The notes under the pieces were generated by a model. It made no database searches, was not told the DNA's origin, and saw nothing but the letters and a program-made list of their open reading frames with translations. Both the position numbers and the translations under genes were made by a program. A stretch of 7,867 nucleotides of DNA from the NCBI GenBank assembly GCA_913056375.1, contig CAJXNF010000117.1:1-7867 (forward strand), given 5' to 3'. Shown here one piece after another: positions 1 to 5,900 of this stretch (its first letter is position 1; each line of letters starts with the position of its first letter). The DNA is from an uncultured Pseudomonadota bacterium. Lineage in GTDB: Bacteria; SAR324; NAC60-12.

Positions 1-409
1 TCAGGTCATCTGGCGAGGTTCTTTTTCAACAATTCGATCATTTAGAAAGCTACTCGAAAATAGCCCTGAAGCACTGATTGTCAACATTTCATCAATAGCG
101 GGAAAAACTGGTGAGGGAAGCAATGTTGCCTACTGTGCATCCAAAGCCGCCTTGGACTCAATGACCAGATCGTTAGCAAGGGCTTTGGCTCCTAAAATTC
201 GAGTAGTCTCTGTTGCTCCAGGAGTGGTCGAAACAGAATTTATCAAAGGATTGGATCCGGAATGGCGAGAAAAACAACTGCGTAGGACGCCAAGTGGCCA
301 CTTTGCTCAACCAGAGGAGGTAGCAAAAGCCATCCTTTATCTATTCCAGGATCTAAAGAGCTTGAATGGCTGTCGTCTTGATTTAGACGGCGGAAGACCC
401 CTTGGCTGA
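1..409 (+). CDS. Short-chain dehydrogenase/reductase (SDR), C-terminal part, cut by left edge
   Basis: This is the C-terminal 135 codons of an NAD(P)-dependent SDR oxidoreductase, read in frame from position 2 to the TGA at 407-409. The reading frame is already open at the left edge, so the Rossmann cofactor motif (TGxxxGxG) and the true start lie outside. The catalytic triad end is visible: NISS with the catalytic Ser at 92-94, then YCASK with Tyr at 131-133 and Lys at 143-145. The Ser-Tyr spacing of 13 residues is the usual one for classical SDRs. The following APGVVETEF segment matches the family's PG motif after beta-6, and the end (LDLDGGRPLG) matches the typical C-terminal VDGG strand. 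Substrate cannot be told: SDRs of this type include 3-oxoacyl-ACP reductases (FabG-like) and many other alcohol dehydrogenases. A 169-bp spacer separates it from the next gene, so it may or may not be in the same operon. Confidence 0.93.
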   Translation, partial: QVIWRGSFSTIRSFRKLLENSPEALIVNISSIAGKTGEGSNVAYCASKAALDSMTRSLARALAPKIRVVSVAPGVVETEFIKGLDPEWREKQLRRTPSGHFAQPEEVAKAILYLFQDLKSLNGCRLDLDGGRPLG

Positions 410-578
410 AAATTCTTCTGCTTTAAGTTGCGCCACAACCAACTGTCCCTTCCCCCCTTAGAAAATTTCACTCTAAAAAAAAGACCCTCACCACACCTGA
501 ATTCAGTCAACAGGTCTCCAAAGAGCCCATCGATTAGGACAGATTTTTGCTTGCTGGATTACTCAATCTCTAAGGTTC
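410..578. other. Intergenic spacer between SDR gene and CHAD gene
   Basis: This non-coding stretch contains a C6 run near 452-457 and an A8 run at 475-482. There is a weak inverted repeat, ACCTG/CAGGT, around 495-515 with an 11-nt loop. I see no convincing sigma-70 promoter and no strong terminator after the SDR gene. A promoter for the CHAD-parA-carboxylase run could lie here, but nothing in it decides the matter. Confidence 0.5.
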
Positions 579-2186
579 ATGGAGCGAACCCAACTAAATG
601 GAAGATTGATGATATTGAAGAGACCTCACTTTCAAATTCCCTCACTTACTGAAGCCCAAGCCCTCCTGGAGCGAGTCAAAGAACAATTTCCCTTGAGTGA
701 ATTGCCCAGTCAACTCTGGGAATACGTTTACTACGACACTTTTGATTCAAGACTCTATAAAAATCAGCAACTGCTCCGTCAAGAGACCAGAACTGACGTA
801 GGAGACGAATCCTGGCTCTGCTGGCTCAGTTTAACAGGGAATCGAGTTCTACAGCGTGGACGTTCCCCTGTTCAGGAGTCTGTCATTCAACAACTTCCTT
901 CAATACCGCTTCGACCATTACTTGAGCCCATTCTTCACCCAAGGGCTCTCTTAAGTCTGTTTAAAATTGCAGTTCAGCAGGAATGGTTGGTTTGGAAGAA
1001 CAAGGACGACAAGACCGTTCTTCGAGTGATGCTTGAATCAACACAACTCTTCCGTGAAAATTACTTAGAAGACCTCCAACACCGTCTGATAATTCTTCCT
1101 TTTCGTGGATATCCCAAGCCGTCTCAGCAAATCATTCGGTTCTGTCGTGAGGAAAGCTTGGAGGAACTTAATGAGGATCTTTTCCAAATTGTCTGCAGCA
1201 AATTGGAACTGAAACCTGGAAGCTACCAACCCAAACCAAAATTAAAACTTTCACCCTTGGGCAGAACCGATCAAGCTCTTCGAGCAATTCTTGGTGAAAG
1301 CACAAAGGTGATGGACTTAAATCATCAGGGTACGATCGAAGCTCCAGATACGGAATTTCTACATGATTTCCGAGTTGCTTGTCGGCGGGCACGTTCGGCG
1401 CTGAACCAATTGAAGGGGGTTTTTCCTCCTGAACAGATTCAAGGATTTCGAGATGACTTCGCTTGGTTAAGTGATCGAACGGGCCCCACTCGAGACCTGG
1501 ATGTTTATCTCCTTGACTTCAATTCATACCAGACTCAACTGCCCGAAGAACAGCAAGCTGATCTTGAAGCTTTTCGGGAACTTCTGTTGACAGAAAACGC
1601 CAAAGAGCAAAAACTTTTAGCCAAGGATCTTCAATCCAAGCGTTTTCAAAAATTTCGCTCGACTTGGGAGCAATTTTTAAAAGATGAAACTCCATCTACA
1701 ACTCCTGGAGGAGCAGCAGAAGTTCGCAAAACCGCATCAAAAAGACTCCTTAGAAGTTATCATCGTTGCTTAGCTGAGGGGAAAGCAATTGACGAAGATT
1801 CTCCTGATGAAGCTCTCCATGACTTGAGGAAGAGTTGTAAGAAACTTCGGTATTTACTGGAGTTTTTTGAAAGCCTTTGGTCCACAAAAGAATTCCAAGG
1901 GATTCTCAAACCTCTCAAAGCCCTTCAAGAAGATCTGGGTCAATTCAATGATTGCTCAGTTCAACAGGAATCCCTAAAAAATTTTGGCGATATGCTAGCC
2001 AAGCAGCAACCTGTTCCAGCCCAGACTTTGGTGGCGATGGGAATGCTTGTCAGTACCCTAAACCAACGACAGGCCGAGGCACGTCAGCGTTTTCAAGGTA
2101 GTTTTAGTGGATTTGCTTCAACTCGCACTCAGAATCGTTTCAATCTTCTTTTTCAACAGCCAACCGTTGCTGAGGAGTTGAACTGA
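579..2186 (+). CDS. CYTH-like and CHAD domain protein
   Basis: This is a 535-residue protein with a degenerate CYTH-like N-terminal domain (about residues 11-215) and a CHAD domain (about 225-525). The CYTH part shows the YYDTFDSRLY strand typical of the triphosphate-tunnel fold, followed by an R/K-rich strand region, but no N-terminal ExExK metal-binding motif, so phosphohydrolase activity is doubtful. The CHAD part has both helical repeats with their conserved basic helices: HDFRVACRR at 262-270 and LHDLRKSCKKLR at about 413-424. Each is followed by a conserved acidic turn, RDLD at 305-308 and LGQFND at 453-458. CHAD domains are known to bind inorganic polyphosphate through such conserved His/Arg/Lys residues. 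No signal peptide or membrane segment is visible, so it is probably cytoplasmic. The start is uncertain: ATG 579 has AAGG only 3 nt upstream, and ATG 609 (residue 11) has GGAAG 4 nt upstream and sits just before the conserved domain. It shares 1 nt with the parA start. Confidence 0.9.
   Translation: MERTQLNGRLMILKRPHFQIPSLTEAQALLERVKEQFPLSELPSQLWEYVYYDTFDSRLYKNQQLLRQETRTDVGDESWLCWLSLTGNRVLQRGRSPVQESVIQQLPSIPLRPLLEPILHPRALLSLFKIAVQQEWLVWKNKDDKTVLRVMLESTQLFRENYLEDLQHRLIILPFRGYPKPSQQIIRFCREESLEELNEDLFQIVCSKLELKPGSYQPKPKLKLSPLGRTDQALRAILGESTKVMDLNHQGTIEAPDTEFLHDFRVACRRARSALNQLKGVFPPEQIQGFRDDFAWLSDRTGPTRDLDVYLLDFNSYQTQLPEEQQADLEAFRELLLTENAKEQKLLAKDLQSKRFQKFRSTWEQFLKDETPSTTPGGAAEVRKTASKRLLRSYHRCLAEGKAIDEDSPDEALHDLRKSCKKLRYLLEFFESLWSTKEFQGILKPLKALQEDLGQFNDCSVQQESLKNFGDMLAKQQPVPAQTLVAMGMLVSTLNQRQAEARQRFQGSFSGFASTRTQNRFNLLFQQPTVAEELN
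2172..2177 (+). promoter_or_regulatory. Ribosome binding site of the parA-like gene, inside the end of the CHAD gene
   Basis: GAGGAG lies 8 nt upstream of ATG 2186 and within the last codons of the CHAD gene. With the TGATG stop/start overlap, this is a classic arrangement for translational coupling. It is the clearest Shine-Dalgarno sequence among the + strand genes here and fixes the ParA start. Confidence 0.75.
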
Positions 2187-2734
2187 TGCAAATCTTGGCT
2201 TCTTATAACATCAAAGGTGGGGTTGGAAAAACTGCTACTTCAGTAAATTTGGCTTTTCAAGGGGCACATGAAGGAGCCAGAACACTGATTTGGGATCTTG
2301 ATCCGCAGGGAGCAGCGACCTTCTATTTCAGAGTTCGACCAAAGATCAAAGGGGGGTCCAGGGCTTTGCTGAAAGGTCGTCATGATCTAGCCGATCTGAT
2401 CAAGGCTACCGACCACGAAAACCTCGATCTGTTACCTTCTGATTTTTCATACCGGACGATGGACCTACTGCTTGACGACACTAAGAAACCAAATGAGCGA
2501 CTCAAGTTGCTGCTAAGTCCTCTAGCTGGAGAATATGACTATGTTTTTCTTGATTGCCCACCAGGACTGACATTGCTATCAGAAAGTATATTTGAAGCTG
2601 CTAATGTGCTTGTGGTCCCGGTGATTCCCACCTCTCTATCACTTAGAACGCTTAAGCAATTGGTGGAATTTCGTCGCAAGAAGCAATTGCGAAATTTCAA
2701 GATGCTCGTATTCTTCCCAATGACAAATCCTTGA
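2186..2734 (+). CDS. ParA/MinD-family ATPase, cut short by an in-frame TGA
   Basis: This is the first 182 residues of a ParA-type deviant Walker A ATPase. The motifs are complete: KGGVGKT at residues 10-16 (signature Lys10, P-loop Lys15), Walker A' DLDPQG at 37-42, and Walker B VFLDCPP at 120-126 with Asp123. Such ATPases dimerise on ATP binding and usually position DNA or protein cargo. This one has no ParB neighbour, so it is an orphan type and not evidence of a plasmid partition locus. The TGA at 2732-2734 ends it after MLVFFPMTNP, about 67 residues short of the full family length (near 250). The missing part follows in the same frame (2735-2935). The start is secured by GAGGAG 8 nt upstream and the overlap with the CHAD stop. 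Because the nucleotide-binding motifs survive, a truncated protein might still bind ATP, but loss of the last strands and helices makes full function doubtful. Confidence 0.88.
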   Translation: MQILASYNIKGGVGKTATSVNLAFQGAHEGARTLIWDLDPQGAATFYFRVRPKIKGGSRALLKGRHDLADLIKATDHENLDLLPSDFSYRTMDLLLDDTKKPNERLKLLLSPLAGEYDYVFLDCPPGLTLLSESIFEAANVLVVPVIPTSLSLRTLKQLVEFRRKKQLRNFKMLVFFPMTNP

Positions 2735-2935
2735 AATCAATTGCGTCGAGACCTAATGCAAATGACGACTCGCAAAGATCTGAATTTTCTGAAGACAAAT
2801 ATCCCATATTCAACTGAAATTGAGCGGATGGGAATTGAGCGAGCCCCAGTAAGCTGCTTTGCAGAAAACAGCAAATCAGCACAGGCCTATCAGGAACTCT
2901 GGCAAGAAGTGAAAGCCCACCTCCCGGCCTGGTAA
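2735..2935 (+). pseudogene. C-terminal remainder of the ParA-like gene after the in-frame stop
   Basis: This stretch continues the parA frame directly after the TGA and stays open for 66 codons to TAA at 2933-2935. The translation keeps the C-terminal features I recall from this orphan ParA group: LRRDLM, then TNIPYSTEIERMG, then ERAPV, then an AYQELWQEV helix. Read through the stop, the gene would encode 249 positions, a normal family length, so only one codon is wrong. The stop sits where I recall an Arg in homologues (a VDRRK-like stretch), and CGA to TGA is a single C-to-T change. No ribosome binding site precedes the possible TTG start at 2741, so independent translation is unlikely. The options are a recent nonsense mutation, a sequencing or assembly error, or stop readthrough. 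The preserved downstream sequence favours one of the first two. A real but rapidly degrading gene cannot be excluded. Confidence 0.8.
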
Positions 2936-2960
2936 TTCAACTTTTCAATCCATTGATTAC

Positions 2961-5900
2961 ATGCCTGAATCTCCCGTGTCTGCCCGAAAGACACCTCGTC
3001 CTCTTTCGGCATTCCGACGTGCAGAAGCAATGTCCCATGATCTTTCACAGCTACCGGGCAAAGGTCCATCGTATTTTGACGATGCGAAATTAGCTGGATT
3101 ACTAAGCAAAGAGAGTATTGAGGAACAAATCCAATGGCTTCGTCGACTTGATGTAGACAGTTACATCCAAAGGGTCGTAAATCCATCTGAAAACCAAAAG
3201 CGTCTCAGCTCAGCTGAAGTCATTCAGCAGCTTGGAGGTAGTCTTATTCAAGAAGAGATCGAAGGACCTCTCTATTTGGCTGAAGTCGAATTTCAGATCG
3301 GTGCTCTCAAGAGAAGAATTGGGTTTGTTGCCCAAGACCATAGGGTTCAACATGGAACTTGGGACCCGAAACATCATCGACGAGCAGCAGATAAGTTGGG
3401 GTTCTTTGCGATCCATGGCATGCCGGTAGTGACTTTCATTGACACCCCTGGAGCGGTTGCCACTGCTGAAGCCAACCTTGACAATCAATCTCACAGTATC
3501 TCCTTTTTGATTGCCGAAATGGCAAATCTACAGTTACCAACGGTTGGGATTGTATTTGGGGCTGGATATAGTGGCGGAGCCATTCCACTCGCAACCACCA
3601 ATGTGCTGCTTGCCACCAAAGATGGAGTATTCAACACGATCCATCCCAAGGGATTGAGCAACATAGCTCGCAAGTACAACTTATCCTGGCAGGAATGTGC
3701 GAAATTTATGGGAGTTTCCTCCTATGAACTTTACTCCAGTGGATACTTTGATGGGATTATTGATTTCTCGTTAGACCAGCCTGGAAAAATTTCAAATCTA
3801 CGGGAGGCAATCCTCAGTGGAATTGAAATAACTGAGCAAAACGCTCGACTCTTCCTCAAAGAAAACTCCTTTCTTTTTGACCACTACAAAGAAAACATTG
3901 GGCACTATCTCAACCCGAGTGAACTCCAAATCGTCGCAAATCGGAGAACTCACAAACCTCCTACAGGAACACTAAACGTTTTCGGTTCAGCCTATCGCTT
4001 CATGCGTGGGGTCAAGATGCGTCAAAAAATCCAAAGTGAGTCTCTGAAGAATTACTCCAGACTCAGCAGTAAGACTGCCAAGACTCCAATTGGCACCTTG
4101 ACCGAGAGAATTGAGCAGGAGCGGCAAGAAAAATTCAAAAAGTGGCTTCAGGCTCCTATTGAACTTCGCTACCAAGAGGAGTTGAACAAACGCTACCAAA
4201 GATTCCTGGAAACAAAGGCAGAACGAGATGTCGAACGGACAAAACTCTTCGCTTTTTTTGTGGGAGATCCCAAAGACAATTTTGAGAAGGCACTGGAAGA
4301 ATTGACTCTGGAGGTGTTGATCTATCTTTACAACTTTTGGAAGGACAGCACCCGCGAGAATATGATTCAACTTCATGATTTTCTTCAGGAAGCGACCCTC
4401 TCCGAGATCCATGAAAATCCCTCATTACTGGACGTTCTGCTTGTCCCTGAAGTGAACCAAAGTTTGCAGCAAAACTTCCAGAACATCCTGCTCTTCGACA
4501 TGCTTTATGATGGTGTGATTGAAAGCCTTCCCATGATTGCAGGCGAATTGAAAGGGACGAATCACATCTCGCAACAGTCAGTAGAGAAGCTTTTCGAAAA
4601 TTCTTTCAACATCGCCTTGAAGGAATTTGAAAAGATGGAACTTCAGCTTGAGGGAGATTGGGTACGGCAGAGCTTCTTCAAGTGGCTCGCCCAGTTCATC
4701 GCACAAAAGAACTGTGACACCGTCATGGCGACGATAAGTGGCTGGAAGAGAATTGTCTATCCGAGGATGTCTCCGCCTTTATTTGGGGTTGTGCGCTACT
4801 ATTTCTCTGGATTGCTTCCCTCGCTTTATAAAGCTCAACTTGGTGAGAGTAAGTTTCAGGGTAAGATCACTCCTCGAAACATCGGAATCAAAGACTTCTG
4901 GAATCGATTGGATCAAGCCTATAAGGATTTACTCATTCAGAATCTCTTGAGAGATTACAAGAAGAACCACATTGAACCGAAGCAAATTCTTGAAAAGTAT
5001 TTTGCCAACTTCAAAGAGCTTAATGCCGAGAAAATCACCGCAAATCCCGTCAATTTCCCAGGATTTCGCCAAGCCATTGAGCAAGCTCTTGACAACGGAA
5101 TTGCTCCCTGTGGAGTCGTTACAGGTATTGCTAATTTCACTGATAACAGAGCGACAACCAAGGTAGGTTTGGTCCTGAGCAATACTCGTTTTCAGGCTGG
5201 AGCCTTTGACATGGCGAGTTGTGAGAAGGTTTGTCTGCTGCTTGATGAATGTGCCCAGCGCAACCTTCCTGTGATCTTTTTCATTTCTTCAGCAGGTATG
5301 CAAACCAAGGAGGGAGCTGGATCTCTCTTCTCGATGGCAACGATGAACGATCGACTGACGCGCTTTGTCAAGGACCATGATCTTCCAGTAATTTGCTTTG
5401 GATTCCGGGACTGCGTCGGGGGTGCTCAAGCGAGTTTCGTAACTCATCTTCTGGTGAAAACCTACTATCTCTCAGGAGCACAAATCCCTTTTGCAGGGCA
5501 ACTTGTTGTTGAGAGTCACCTTCCAGCTTCATCCACGCTTGCCAACTACCTAAGCCAAAAAGACGGAACCATGGATGGCTTGGTTGAAAATCCATTTGAT
5601 GAGCAAATTGATCACGCTTTGCGCCAGATTGATCCTAGTATTCCAATGCCAAAGCTTTCAATTCAGGAAGTGATTTCGAGGACACTGACGGGTGAGTATA
5701 ACCTCTCTACTCAGCTAGATCAGGAAGTTGAATCCCTTGAAAAATCCGAGTTGATGCAAAGCGATATCAAAAGAGTTCTTGTTCATGCTAGAGGATGTAC
5801 TGCTGCAAGATTGATCCAAGCTTCTCAGGAACATGGACTAGAAGTCGTACTTGTTCAATCAGATCCAGATATGGAGAGCTATCCGGCCCAATTACTCCGT

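Noticed and set aside
471..515. Possible minus-strand terminator (T8 on the minus strand after a weak ACCTG/CAGGT inverted repeat)
   Set aside because: The stem is only 5 bp with an 11-nt loop and is separated from the T run by about 12 nt. No minus-strand gene is present to need it.
547..578. TTGCTT as a -35 box of a promoter for the CHAD gene
   Set aside because: No acceptable -10 hexamer lies 16-18 nt downstream, and the proposed site would sit directly on the start codon.
428..652. A 74-codon + strand open frame overlapping the start of the CHAD gene
   Set aside because: It has no ribosome binding site, low-complexity basic and Ser/Pro-rich content, no recognisable motif, and overlaps the CHAD N-terminus in another frame.
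2732..2734. TGA read as selenocysteine or tryptophan
   Set aside because: TGA ends the SDR and CHAD genes in the same window and Trp is encoded by TGG, so reassignment is unsupported. The position is not a redox site, and no SECIS-like hairpin is apparent directly downstream.
2186..2935. Plasmid or chromosome partition locus
   Set aside because: There is no parB, no parS-like inverted repeats and no replication gene. The neighbours are metabolic and CHAD genes, so this is an orphan ParA.
3987..4425. Two overlapping antisense open frames of 141 and 89 codons within the carboxylase
   Set aside because: They lie opposite a continuous coding frame, their translations look like antisense shadow, and no start signals precede them.
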